Below are positions 50,178-61,032 of a DNA stretch of 64,000 nt, piece by piece. How positions within the stretch are numbered: position 1 is the first letter of the stretch; every line of letters begins with the position of its first letter. The position numbers and the translations under genes are program-made. The DNA comes from Pseudomicrostroma phylloplanum (Eukaryota > Basidiomycota > Exobasidiomycetes > Microstromatales): positions 496,001 to 560,000 of the forward strand of contig BCHS01000013.1 of the NCBI GenBank assembly GCA_039545275.1. The letters run 5' to 3'. Below the pieces are notes generated by a model, which was not told the DNA's origin, made no database searches, and was given only the letters and a program-made list of their open reading frames with translations.

Positions 50178-51764
50178 TTATGGCAAAGGAGTTTCATTCT
50201 TTGTGGCTGCGCCGTCAGACGGCAGCTCTGACGTTCCGTCTGGCAGGGAAGCTACCTCCGAAGCTTCGGTGGATGACGTCTGCCCCGAGTCTGCCGAACT
50301 CACAGCACTGGGTGCGACGGACTCGGTAGAAGGTGTCGAAGCAGTACGCTCACTGAGCGCAGGGGTTACATCTGCTTGCGGATACAGAGTAGGGTGGCCG
50401 CGGACATTGCGTAGTCCTTCGTCCGAGCCAGTCAGGAATAGACCTTGGCCCACAGGGTGCAGCTCGATCCCAGCATCCCCGTCCTCTTCGGCGTACGGAT
50501 GCCGTTGTTGACTTCTGCTTCGCCGGACAAAGAAGGCGGCCATCAGTGCGATGAAAAGGCCGCCCAAGAGACCTCCCACGACGCCGCCCGCAATGATTCC
50601 TGCGTCCTTCTTCTCCTCTGCCAGACCACAGGGGTTGCGACTCGTGAGCGACGTGCCAAACGGCGCTTCCGGTAGACTGCCCTCGCAGTTGCAGACGTAT
50701 GTGGTAGGCGACGCTTCATGAGGTTTGTTGTCGCAAGGAAACGCAATTCCAAAGCCGTCAACGACGGTGAAAGCAGAGCTCGGGATGGCTAACGGGTCCC
50801 CGGCCACAGGGGTGCCCCAAATCTTTTCGGGATTGGCGTGCGAGCCAGCAACGGTCAAACAAGAGCCAGCCATCATTGATCCCGAGCTGTTCCCTTTGAA
50901 TTGTGACATACGTGCGAGGTTGCATTGCTTGCCGAACGAGGCCTTCCAAGGAATTGTGAAGCGGGCCCTGTTGTCTTCAGTCACAACGCCCGGGCTTTGC
51001 CCGCATCCGCAGACGTAGCTGCCGAGCGAAGCGTCGTTGAGATCAGGAGCCAACGCATGACGAACATTGTCGCACTGGTAGGTGCCTGGATTGTGCGGAG
51101 GGAAAGCGTCGGGCTTCCACGGGTATAGAGTGTTCACCGTCGTGACGTCCCATGTACAGCTCTGGTTCGAAGCGGAAAGCGTAGTACAGCCGCTAGCTGG
51201 GAGCATATAGTCGTACTCCTGTTCCAGGAAGCCCAAGTAGCACAGCCCTGGGTCGAAAGTGGACTGTACGCCGCCTTTGGTCCAAGAAGTGTCCATGATG
51301 TACCTGATAGACTGGGGGCGATTGTGCGGATTTGCTAAGGCCTGGGCGCAGCAGAGATCTACGGCGCTAAAAGTGCCGGAGGTGGGAGAGCAAAAAGCTG
51401 CGTCGATGCGGGAGAAGGCGAAGCTTTGTAGGTGCAACCAAAGGGGGGGGGTGCGACTGCCACTATCGAGGATGCTCAGAGGACCACAGCGTCCCTCCTT
51501 CCCACCGCGGTTGCATTCAAGGTCCGAGTGGGAGGTATCCTTGCGAAGGAGCGCCACGGGGCTAAAAGGGTACCAGAGGCAGTGCGGGGTTGTGTGCATG
51601 CGAGGTGATCTTGCATGAGCCCAAGTGGTTTCCTCAGCCAAGCCGCCGGTCCCCTGCGCGACGCCGCCTCTCGTTGACGCGACCCTTTCACGACGGCTGT
51701 CGGTCTCCGCACAGGATTCGCGGGACAAGGCAAAGGAACCTCGGCTGTTGGAGACAAGCGTCAT
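50178..51764 (-). CDS. Single-pass membrane protein with duplicated Cys-rich ectodomain module
   Basis: I do not recognise the family. The open frame runs from ATG 51764 (528 residues). The first 100 or so residues are poor in structure and lack a signal peptide, so the true N-terminus may use another exon or a later start. The ectodomain has Cys motifs (DLCCAQAL, GLCYLG, SCTWDV) and two related modules. One reads YQCDN...YVCGCG...QCNLA and the other FPCDN...YVCNCEG...PCGLA. A clear membrane helix follows (AGIIAGGVVGGLLGGLFIALMAAFF) with a basic stop-transfer RRSRSQQR, then a Ser/Thr/Glu-rich cytosolic tail. This is a receptor- or sensor-like layout, but no ligand domain is known to me. Confidence 0.65.
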   Translation of the reverse strand: MTLVSNSRGSFALSRESCAETDSRRERVASTRGGVAQGTGGLAEETTWAHARSPRMHTTPHCLWYPFSPVALLRKDTSHSDLECNRGGKEGRCGPLSILDSGSRTPPLWLHLQSFAFSRIDAAFCSPTSGTFSAVDLCCAQALANPHNRPQSIRYIMDTSWTKGGVQSTFDPGLCYLGFLEQEYDYMLPASGCTTLSASNQSCTWDVTTVNTLYPWKPDAFPPHNPGTYQCDNVRHALAPDLNDASLGSYVCGCGQSPGVVTEDNRARFTIPWKASFGKQCNLARMSQFKGNSSGSMMAGSCLTVAGSHANPEKIWGTPVAGDPLAIPSSAFTVVDGFGIAFPCDNKPHEASPTTYVCNCEGSLPEAPFGTSLTSRNPCGLAEEKKDAGIIAGGVVGGLLGGLFIALMAAFFVRRSRSQQRHPYAEEDGDAGIELHPVGQGLFLTGSDEGLRNVRGHPTLYPQADVTPALSERTASTPSTESVAPSAVSSADSGQTSSTEASEVASLPDGTSELPSDGAATKNETPLP

Positions 51765-52160
51765 TTGCGAATTCGAACAGTCGTCGAGGGCGGAGTGTCT
51801 CGTAGCCAGGGTCACCTGCGAAACAGAATTTTAGGCGGAGCTCAGAAAGGCCATGCGGGACTCGGGCGAGATACGGTGGAGTGCACGGGAGCGGAAAGTC
51901 CTCCGTGATCGTGGAGCGAGGTCGCTGTCGCTCGCTTCAGGAAAGACAACAAGCCTTTACGGTCGGAGACGTCCAACAATTGCTACAAGAATATCGTCCC
52001 GCTTGCGGCCCCTTGTCCTTGCTTGCTTGCCTACAACTCACAGCTTATCTCCTCGTCGTTGCTCGTCGTTGCTCTTATGGAGCTCGCTGCTCACTGCGAT
52101 AAGGTGAGGTGTACCGTCTTTGAACTTGTCTGAGCACCAGGGTACCGGCCCGTACGGACC
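51765..52160. promoter_or_regulatory. Divergent spacer
   Basis: This 396-bp stretch holds the upstream regions of the Cys-rich protein gene and the 720-residue protein gene. It may hide a first exon of the Cys-rich protein, because cgcag at about 51816-51820 on the minus strand is a possible acceptor. I found no signal-peptide-coding exon. Confidence 0.4.
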
Positions 52161-54740
52161 ATGTATCATGACTCGTCTAGTTCAGCGAGACATCCTGCCG
52201 TCTCTGTCTTTGCCGCCTCTCCAGCATCATCTTCTTCATCATCTGGTCCCGCTTCACAGCGACCGTTCAAGAGACAACACCTGGATATATCTACCGACTC
52301 TCTTCCCCATTCCGCCGACACCCACGGATCGCCAGCATCCTCAGTATCTGCATCTTGGCTGCAGGACACTCTCCAGTATCATCTCGACGATCTTGGCCTG
52401 CTAAGGGACAGGGTGAGCGGATGCACTGTTCTGCGCAACTGGCTCCTCAGTCGCACGGTTGAGAGTGACAATGATCAAAAGTTCCAGCTTGGTAGCCTAG
52501 CGGATGTCTCGTATTTTGGCGGTGAGTGGGCGAACCCGACTGGATGGGCCAAGTATGGCACCTGCAGACTAAACATCGCCGAGTCTGACTCTCTGCTCTG
52601 TCCGACAGAATATTTCGACTTTGAACAGCTTTACACACCGCTATGGGCCTCATCGCCATCAGCATCCAGCTCTGCACTTCCGGCTGGATTAGGCGATCCG
52701 GGCCAGGGATGCTTCAGAGGTTTCCAAATGCTCGTTGTCAAGCCAGAGCGCTCAGAAGACAAGCGAGTGCCTCCATCCGAAGGGGTGCATCACTATGCTG
52801 TACAATCGCTGCAGGCTAGCTTCCATCTCGCCTTGTTGTCCCTCCCGAGGATGTGGCACAAGATACAACGTGAGTGTCTTCCTGATACAGCCGCCATGAT
52901 CGAGGTGCTGACATCTGTCTCTGTGCCCTTCTATGCTGTATAGTCGAAGGAGGCTTCGCGACCGTCTCGCTCTTAGCTTTTGACGAGGTCAGCGGCCACT
53001 ACGAGTATCTCGGCCCTCTGTACTCCTCTCCTGCGCCAGCGAACCCCGAGGACGACGACACGACGGCTCTTCTGACCCTTGCCCTCTCGCACAACTCGCC
53101 GGGCAGAAACAGCATGCTTTGGACCAAAAAGGAGGGCAAAGACGCACAGCAGAATAAGAGATATCCGGTACCTCTAGTGCTCAAAAGAAAGACGGGGAAA
53201 GAGAGTGTGGAGAGGACTTTGTGAGTCAGTACGTGGCACGATGCTTCTATTCCCGACGTACTCACGTTCCGTTCTTCTTACCGCATCAACCTCCCAGTCG
53301 CCTTCTCGTTGCGCTTCATGCGCCTCACGATGGCTCTGTTCTACTGGATGCTCATGCACACCATTGTATCACTCTCACCAATTCCTTTCGCTGGTCCGGC
53401 TGGAGTCGCCGGAAGGGACAAGAGGAGGGCAAAAGCGGAGAGGAGCTCTCCAAATCTGCTGAGAACAACAGCCAAAGCCTCGTCTCAAAGACAGAGGCCA
53501 CTCAGGTTCAAGTTCAAAAAAGTGACAAGACTGAGAACAGTAGAAAGAGTGGCTCTGCACAAGCATGGAACATGGACGAGCTGGCAGACATTCTATCGGC
53601 GGTGAGTAGGTCGGGAGAGAGGGTGGCAAAGTAGAGGCCGTTCGGAGCGTGCTGCTCAGACTCGCTTCTGCGTCGATACAACAGATGAAAGAAGAGGATC
53701 TTCAACGCCTGGTAGAACGGCGAAGAGTTGACAGCGAAAAGTAAGTCCGGGGCAACGCAGTTCACCGTGTCCGGTGGATCTCAATCCGACTTGAATCTCT
53801 GCGACTGACTTCCCGTATACGCTTTCTGACTACAGTCGCTACCTGCTCTACGCTGTCCGCTCACCATTGCGGCCGGCTGAGATACCCAACGCAGTCCCGC
53901 TGTCTTTCTTCCGCCCGGGTCCCGAAGCGCCACAGGCAGTACACGAGCACTGGCACGACCGTATTAGAGCCGTGGCGCGTTACATCGGTCGTCTCCACGC
54001 CAATCCCCTCGTCTGGCTCGACGAGGCATCCTCACGCCTCCTGATCGGCAACTTCGCTGGGGCCTTTGGCAGATTCAACGACATCATCGGTCTGGACTAC
54101 GACCACACGCGGAGGTGGCTGGACGACCTCATTAGTCGAGGACAGATCCCTCCCGGTCCGGGCATCCAGCCGAGCAGGGTTCGTGTAGAGGAAGCGAGAG
54201 CGGTCATGGGACATACGGAGTTTAGGTCCAGGAGGGTCTTCACTCTGCGTGATATCTATCCCGATAGCATCGTCGTCGACAAGGACGATGTGGATGGCAT
54301 ACACGTGAGTTCAGCTTCGTCAACCAGAGCCGGAGCTTCAAGAGCTTTACCACTGACAATCCCGTCTTACGCCTATCGGCTTCCCCTCGCAGTTCTTGTC
54401 GTCGGAACCGCTGGAAGAGTGCATCCACAAGGAGGACCGCATGGTGCTTCTCGCTAGGCTGGCACACACCGCACGCATACCGCCAGACCTCGTGCACAAT
54501 CTCCTCCTACAGCCCTACCGGGCCGCCTTCGACCCAGCGAACCCCGAGGTGCCAGAGGAAGAGGTGCGCAGGTTCGACTGGATCCTCCATACCATGTTCC
54601 TCGACTTCCACTACTTCTTCATCTTCTACCGAAACGCAGACGCGGTCAAGAGGTTCAGAGAGGCATTGCTTCAGCAGGACGCGATGCTGCAGGCAAAGTA
54701 CCCAGAGTACTGGAGCAGAGGCATCGTCAGTCAGTGGTGA
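52161..54740 (+). CDS. Uncharacterised intron-containing protein, 720 residues
   Basis: I do not recognise this gene. Exons 52161-52869, 52944-53220, 53298-53601, 53685-53740, 53836-54304 and 54393-54740 stay in frame across five introns with GTGAGT or GTAAGT donors. The N-terminal 60 residues are Ser-rich with a basic FKRQ patch. Folded-looking parts include SWLQDTLQYHLDDLGLLRDR, FRGFQMLVVKPE, FATVSLLAFDE, RYLLYAVRSPLRPAEIPN and LIGNFAGAFGRFNDIIGLDY. The last 115 residues (FDWILHTMFLDFHYFFIFYR) are aromatic-rich and end in QW-stop. There is no signal peptide and no clear membrane helix, so it is probably soluble. A charged linker (SGEELSKSAENN) separates the two halves. Confidence 0.7.
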
Positions 54741-54906
54741 AGCTTCAGGTGTCAACAACAGACGAATGATGGTATCTAGATTGAGTTGTGTGAAAGTATG
54801 GCCAGCAGAGATCGGGGAGCGGACTTGGCTCGACCCGGTATATGTACAATGACAATCAGCATTGCTTCCTCCTTCATGCGGAATGTGGCCTCGCGTGTTC
54901 TTCAGT

Positions 54907-57900
54907 TTATCTGGCGTGAGTCGGACAGCTTCTGCCCCTGCCGAGCCAACTATCAATGCAGTTGCGGTGAAAGAAGCAGAGACAGGGCAGTCTTGCGATC
55001 ATCTGGCCGAGGTCCAACTCCTCGAGGCAGATGACGCATTCGCGACCCAAGATGGGCGATTCGGCCGGCAGTCGGTACACGAGGTAGCGACCTGCTTGCA
55101 CAGAGGCGGCGCCTCCTGCTCCGCCGGTCTCGAGGCAGGTCTGCACATGCATCTCCTGCGCAGATTGAGTACCCAACAGTCCTAGCGCCGTGTTGCAGAC
55201 AGGACACTCGTTGAGCTGCGAGGCGCGTGAGGTCGCAGAGGAGGAGGCAGTGGAGGCTCCACCCAGGTTAAGAGCGCCCATAGCTGCCATGCCACGCACT
55301 GTGCTCGACCTGAGGGCCTCGGGAAGCTGTCGCTCAGCATCGCAGGTCCCGCAGATTCTCGACAGCCCGCCCATACTCTCGCCGAGGAACAGTTCTGGCT
55401 GAGCAGGATCGATTACCAGCTCGTCTGCTGAAAGCTGAGCTCGATAAGCAGAGCATTCCGCACAGAAGATTCGCCCGCACCGCCTGCAGTGATGCTTGCG
55501 CGTGAAGAAGGTGAAACGCTTCGAGCATAAACGGCAGACAGGAGCGTTCACGTCCGGCTCCCACGTCGGAGCGAGAGAAGTAGGCTGCAAGACTGTGTGT
55601 GGCCTGGACGAGAACGATTGATGTGATTGGGGAGTCTCGTTCGTTGGCACGCGGAATTCGCTTGCTCGAGCCAGGTCTGCTACTCGTCGCTGAGCAGCAG
55701 ATGTCGCGCCTGCAGTGCGGTCGCCGGAGATCGAAGTGGAAGAGCTACTCTGGTGACGCATCGAGGGCGGTCGCAGGGCAGTGACGGTGTCAGCGACGCT
55801 CGGAGGAGGACCGTCCATACGAGTGATGACCGACTGGGTATCTTTGAAGGAGTTTGGGTAGATGAATCCATCTTCGTCGTCGTCTTCGCTCTCTGCATCC
55901 TCTTCGCTGCTTGCGGCCTGTCGCAGTTGTCCCAATTGCAGAGTGTACTCCTTCAGTAGGGTCTCTGCTTGCACTTGTCGCTCCTTGTCAACGTCCTCAA
56001 AGGCGCTTGATCTGAGCTCTCCGATCGCCATCTCCAGACGCACGATCTGACCTGGTATAGTGGCAGGATCGGCTAACATATCTGCAGGCGTAAGCTGCTC
56101 GCGATCTTGGTGACCGGCCAATGCCGTAGCGCGTTCAAGATAGCTGGCTGTAGAAGGTAGCTGATCGAGATCCGACCGAGCTTGCCGGGCTGCTGACAGT
56201 TGAGCAGTGGCAATACGGTCTTCCCCTACCTCGGCAGTCTCGATTTCTGCTGCCTCCAGCCCGTCCCCAAATTCGATGTCAAGACGCCGCCTCATGACAC
56301 GGATCCATCTTCTACGGCGTACCCAGTGCGTGGGAACGGCTTCATCATCACCAAAGCCTGCATTCGAAGCCTGGCCGGACAGCGCTCTAGTGAAGGCAGC
56401 TCCCATCCCTTTCCCTTCAAGTAGGCGACCGAGTTGTGGAGGCACCTGTGCAGACCATGCTTCCTCGGGCGCATCGAAAGACTGTGCATACTGCCAGCCT
56501 TCGATGGGATCGACTTGCGGATGAGTACGGTCGATTTGCCATTCACTGAGCCAAAAGTGAGAAGGCTCGGCACTGGGAGTTCGGCTCTGCTGTAGAACAG
56601 ACTCCCGTGTCGGCGTAGAAGCTAGGTCTTCGCCGTCGTCAGATGTGGTCTCACCAACGGCCCTATTTGCGACGATGGCGGCCGGACGAGACAGTGTGCG
56701 ACGGTGGGGTAGACGAAGCCTGTAGGGTTCTTGTCTGGTGGGCAGCTGTACATCTTCCCTGCGCATAGGAATCTCGCGCGTCTTTGAGGAAGACAGGGGT
56801 CCAGAAGGCATCGTGCCGGGAGCCCTACGATCTGCTTTGCCAGGGCGTCCGGCATTGGTTCCGCTCCAACGAGGCCTTCCGCCACGCACCGCGAGTGTGG
56901 ACACGCGAGTATCCAATCGCTCGTTCTGGTGAACGATGACCGGCACTGTGACGTGCAGCAGAAGAGGGTTGTAGGTCTGACGAGGAGCACTGGGTTCGCT
57001 GAGGAGAGGCAGCTTTTGAATCTCGTAGGCTTCGAGCACTTGACATATATATACTTCGAATTTGGCTGCTGCCACATCGAATGCAGTTTCGCCGCTGGCG
57101 TTGCGAGTGTAGGGATCGACTTGGCATCTTGCGGTGAGGTAGCGCACGATTGGCAGATGCCCGTTCGAAGCAGCATTCATAAGCGGTGTCCATCCTCCCC
57201 TGCCCCCTTGGAGGTCGACTGAAGCCTTGGCCGTATCCACGAGGTACTTGACGATGTCGAGATATCCTTTCGAGCAGGCGTTGTGCATGGGTGTCCACCC
57301 ATCAGCGTCAACCACATTGACGTCCACGTCGCTGCGTGAGGCCGACAGCAGGTAGGACAAAGCTGGAAGCTTGCCGAACATGGCTGCTTTGTGAAGCGCA
57401 GTCTGGCCAGTGAGAAGAGGATGGCACGTATGTCAGTGCAAGGTGCGATGAAGGTCGCCCCCGATCAGCGTACTACTCACTTCACCTTCACGATCTTCCA
57501 TGCTTGCCAGAGCACCCATGTCTTCTATGAGCCACTTGAGTATATCCACCCTCCCTTCCTTGGCAGCATAGTGGACGGGCGTGAGGCCGGAAGCGGGGTT
57601 GGGCGTATTGGCGAGGGCAAAGGAGGAGAGCCGAAGGACCTGCATCGCTTGTGCAAACGAAGTCTTGAGAGCGTCAAGGTCTCCATTGGTGCAAAGGGCA
57701 TGCAGCTGATTGTAGTCGATCGACTTTGGCTGCGATGGGGCCGGACGAGAGTCTATGCCGTGTGACGAGGAAGATGTCCGTGCCGGTAGCTGGGGGGTAG
57801 CTGCTGCTGCTGCTTCTTCTCTACTTGAAGACTTCGCTGCTGACACCTTTGCAGACTTGTTCTTGGCCTCCGCCGCCGCTTTGACATGGCCAGAGTCGTC

Positions 57901-58363
57901 GTCGTCGCTTGTGGTAAGCTGTCCATTGGAGGTGGCGCCTGAGGATATTCCTTGCTGCGTGCTACGATTAGGGTGGGAGGTGCTGCCTTCTGCCTCGTTG
58001 TGGTCCTTCTGGGGCGTGGCTCTCGCATCGCCCGAGAGAGGGTCATCGCGAGCCCATGCGCTCGCAGGATCATCCGTAGAGGGCGTAGAGGCAAGGGTCG
58101 GCCTTATCCTGGCCGAGTGCGAGGCGTGGGGCCCTGAGGAAGAAGATCTGGCAGTGGACGACGATGATGGCTTGCTCACCCAAGGGTCACTGCAAGAGAG
58201 AAACGGGGTTGAGAGCAGCGACATAGCAGCAGTGGTCAGCAATGGTCGATACAGCGACGCCTCAGCTCAGCATAGCGTGGCCTGGCTGCCTATCACTCTT
58301 GTATGCTACTCACTCGACTGGCGGACTGAGCCGCGGTGGGGCAGGCGACGATGACGAGGACAT
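54907..58363 (-). CDS. Ankyrin-DysF-FYVE-RING protein, probable endosomal E3 ubiquitin ligase
   Basis: Exons 58363-58314, 58189-57481 and 57402-54907 give 1,084 residues. A Ser/Thr-rich N-terminus leads to ankyrin repeats at about 180-345 (TPVHYAAKEGRVDILKWLI, TALHKAAMFGKLPAL, GWTPMHNACSKGYLDIVKYL). A DysF/peroxin-like region spans about 530-625 (FWLSEWQID, IEGWQYAQSF, WVRRRRWIRVMRRR). After a coiled-coil comes a FYVE finger near 870 with WEPD, RKHHCRRCGR and RICGTC, the residues that bind PI3P. The C-terminal RING-H2 (CVICLEELD, FHRNCIDSW, SCPTHA) ends just before the stop. FYVE plus RING resembles yeast Pib1, an endosome/vacuole E3. The ankyrin and DysF parts go beyond Pib1. Endosomal E3 activity is inferred. 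Confidence 0.85.
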
Positions 58364-58879
58364 TGCGAGGGTCGTCGGAGGCCTCCACCGCGCCACGTGA
58401 GAGGTATGTGGCAGAGGTGGAGGAGGGCGATGGTAGAGAGGGGCAACGGTAGCAGTGTGCGGTGTGTCCTGGTGATGATGGTCCCAAGGTGATACGATCC
58501 TCGTGATGCGTGCGAGGTGATGTGAGCCCCTGATTGCCGTTGCTGCTGCTGCTGCACGCCTGCAGTGGAGAAGCACACTCGGAACGGGGCGGAGCGGCGG
58601 CGGGGCCTTGCGCTGCGCGTGTGTTGCTCTGGTGTTGGAGTCAGCCGCCGGCAACGCAGCCGCTGGTGGTGCTTCGCTTCCGGACCATGTCCATCAAAGT
58701 CAAGACGGAGTGACAAGACAAGGCTCGTTTCATTGATCTGTATACATGTGTGACTGTGATGAAAGAGCACAAGGGCTTGGATACACGGTGGAAACCCAGA
58801 AAGACCGTCTGCTGCCATTGCGCCAATGACCTCTTCGATGCACCCTTCCGGACACGCTCGCATTGCTCTCGTCGAGGCA
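58364..58879. other. Promoter region of the FYVE-RING gene and 3' flank of the 7TM-like gene
   Basis: This 516-bp spacer has a short GCT microsatellite at about 58540-58555, in the leader of the FYVE-RING gene on the minus strand. I see no gene. Confidence 0.5.
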
Positions 58880-60800
58880 TTAAGCGGCACGGTCTGGCCA
58901 CCACCAAGAGAGTGGCACTGCTTCGGGCCTACTAGTACTTTCCATCGACGGCCCGTCTCCGGCCTGTCGGCGCGACCTGGCGAGATCATACGCGCTAATG
59001 AACTCTTGGCTCTCCGCCGCACTGCGCTGCGACGGCTCTCGGACAGTCATCTGGGGCCCGTTGGGCGTTCGTGTGGCTGCAGTATTGGGTGCAAGTAAGG
59101 GTCCATCGAGAGTTGACCTCTCGTCAAGGTTGTCCGAATGCAGTGCCGAAGAGGTGTCGGTAGGCAAGCAGCGTTCCGGCTGGTACACCGCCTCCTCGTC
59201 TCCGCTGATGTTTGCGCTGTTATTGGCGGCGAAGCCGCTGCCGGCGTTCCACCTTGCTGGCCGCAAGGTCTTCTCTTGTTGAGCCGTTGCACCGGCAAAC
59301 GGCTGATCCTGTCGGCTTCTGTGAGGATCTTCAGAGCTTCTGCCCGTAGATGTGAAAGCTGTCCCGCGCTTAGGAATATCGGTCGAGCGGCCATTGATAG
59401 CTCGTGGCCCACCCTCATTTGCGGCAGGACGAAACGATTGATGTCCATGCACGGCGTCTTGCTCGATTTGTAGCTGCTGCAGACCCACACAGATTTGGAT
59501 GGCAATGGCTACAAGGAGCGTGTCGGGAATGCTCGTCGTCCAAGACAGCACAAGCTGTAGGACATTGATCACGCAGACAGTGGCTACCTAAGATCGAGGC
59601 GCGTGAGAGGTGGTGGTCATCAATTATCGTGTCGCCATGCCGGATCGATAGTACTGTATCTCACATAGTGTACATTGTGTCGAAAGAGTAGCTGCGAGAA
59701 GCGATTCGGGGAAGGTCAGTCCTTGGCGTTGCGTTCATCGAGCCTGCCCGTCGTTTCCCACTCACCCGACTGGTCTTGAACATCGTCCAGGGTCTGACCC
59801 TTCCGCCCAGTAGCTTCCAGCATGACATGACGATCATCGCCAGATCGCAGACGCATGAAGCAACCTGTCGAACGCCAAAGCTAGTGACGGATGAGTTTTC
59901 GGCATCAATGCAAATAAGTACTAGTATAGTGCGACTCACGTAATAGAAGTTGAACTGGAAAATGGGCGGGACCGTCCTGGCAGTGTCACTCCAGACGCAA
60001 TACCCTCCGGGCTCATGTAGTGCATTGTACTGCGGGGTATCCGGGGAGTCAACACGATGCATCATCTCATCCAAGTCTCGACGTGCAGTGGGGAATGTCA
60101 CTCTACCCTCCACTCACCTTCTCCAGACTCGCAGCCAAGCTCATCGATGCCGCCAGCTGTACGGCGACGAAGCACAGCAGACCCCCACCGATGCGGCGCT
60201 TGCGCTCGAATATGATGTAGCAGCGAAAGGCGAGGGTGAGGGTGACCAGAGACGAGCACAAGAAGATGGACATTGACGAGAGCCAGTGCATGACCCAGCA
60301 GCCCTGGGCACTGAGCCAGCCCTTGGAGTACTGGATGAGCAGGTGACCGATGACGGCAAAGATGCCCAGGTACTACCGCAGCAAGATGAGAGGTCTCATT
60401 GTCGTTGTCAGCAGCTTCGCACATCAGGCGCGCTTTCATCTCATCCTCTCACCTTGAGGGAAAAGAACAACATTTCTGCTATGTTGGGACGCCTGCGCTT
60501 CACGAGGCGAAGGATCATCCTCACCTCTCCCGGAATGGTGCGCATGGCCTCTACGAGCATGATGGTTGGAAAGACGACCGAAGGTGACGTCAAGAGCGTC
60601 TATTCCCATGCGTCCATACAAACGTCGAGAGTCAGCGGCAATGTACTTGCATCACAGCCTCCGTACCCCAAGCTCGAGACTCCACGCTCAAGGTCAGGGG
60701 GATCACTTACGAAGCGCATCAGCTCGTCTGGGCTGCACCTTTCTGGCTGCCGAGGTGGGGCAGCCCCAGTGTCCGCCGCGGTAAGAGTGCCGGAGGACAT
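58880..60800 (-). CDS. Seven-transmembrane-like (receptor-like) protein, intron-rich
   Basis: No named family is recognised. Exons 60800-60711, 60599-60453, 60372-60118, 60029-59940, 59864-59766, 59691-59665 and 59587-58880 all join at phase 0 and give 471 residues. The exon 2-3 join gives AEMLFFSLKYLGIFAVIGH, a continuous helix. Later helices are WLSSMSIFLCSSLVTLTLAF, GGGLLCFVAVQLAASMSL, VASCVCDLAMIVMSCW and VATVCVINVLQLVLSW, so about six or seven helices in the first 250 residues. A Ser/Arg-rich cytosolic tail of about 200 residues follows. This resembles the large basidiomycete group of orphan 7TM proteins. It is the most intron-dense gene in the window and includes a 27-bp exon (nine codons). 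Confidence 0.72.
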
Positions 60801-61032
60801 GGGGTGTAAATTGTGGGGGGAAGGAGCGATATGGGCCTCGACGATGGAGCGGAAGGAATTTCAGTATTTACCATCAGCCAAGGTCCAGACCCAGCCGCCA
60901 GGCACCGGAAACCCTCTTGCCAGATTAATTACCGCAATCAGGGCACGCGATGCAGGGGAGAAATAGGATGACCATTGCTGCATCCCACCACGTCAGCGCA
61001 CAGGCAGGTACACCACCATGACCACATCACCC
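60801..61032. promoter_or_regulatory. Spacer upstream of the 7TM-like gene
   Basis: This 232-bp spacer lies between two minus-strand genes and holds the 7TM-like promoter. No TATA box is obvious. Confidence 0.5.
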
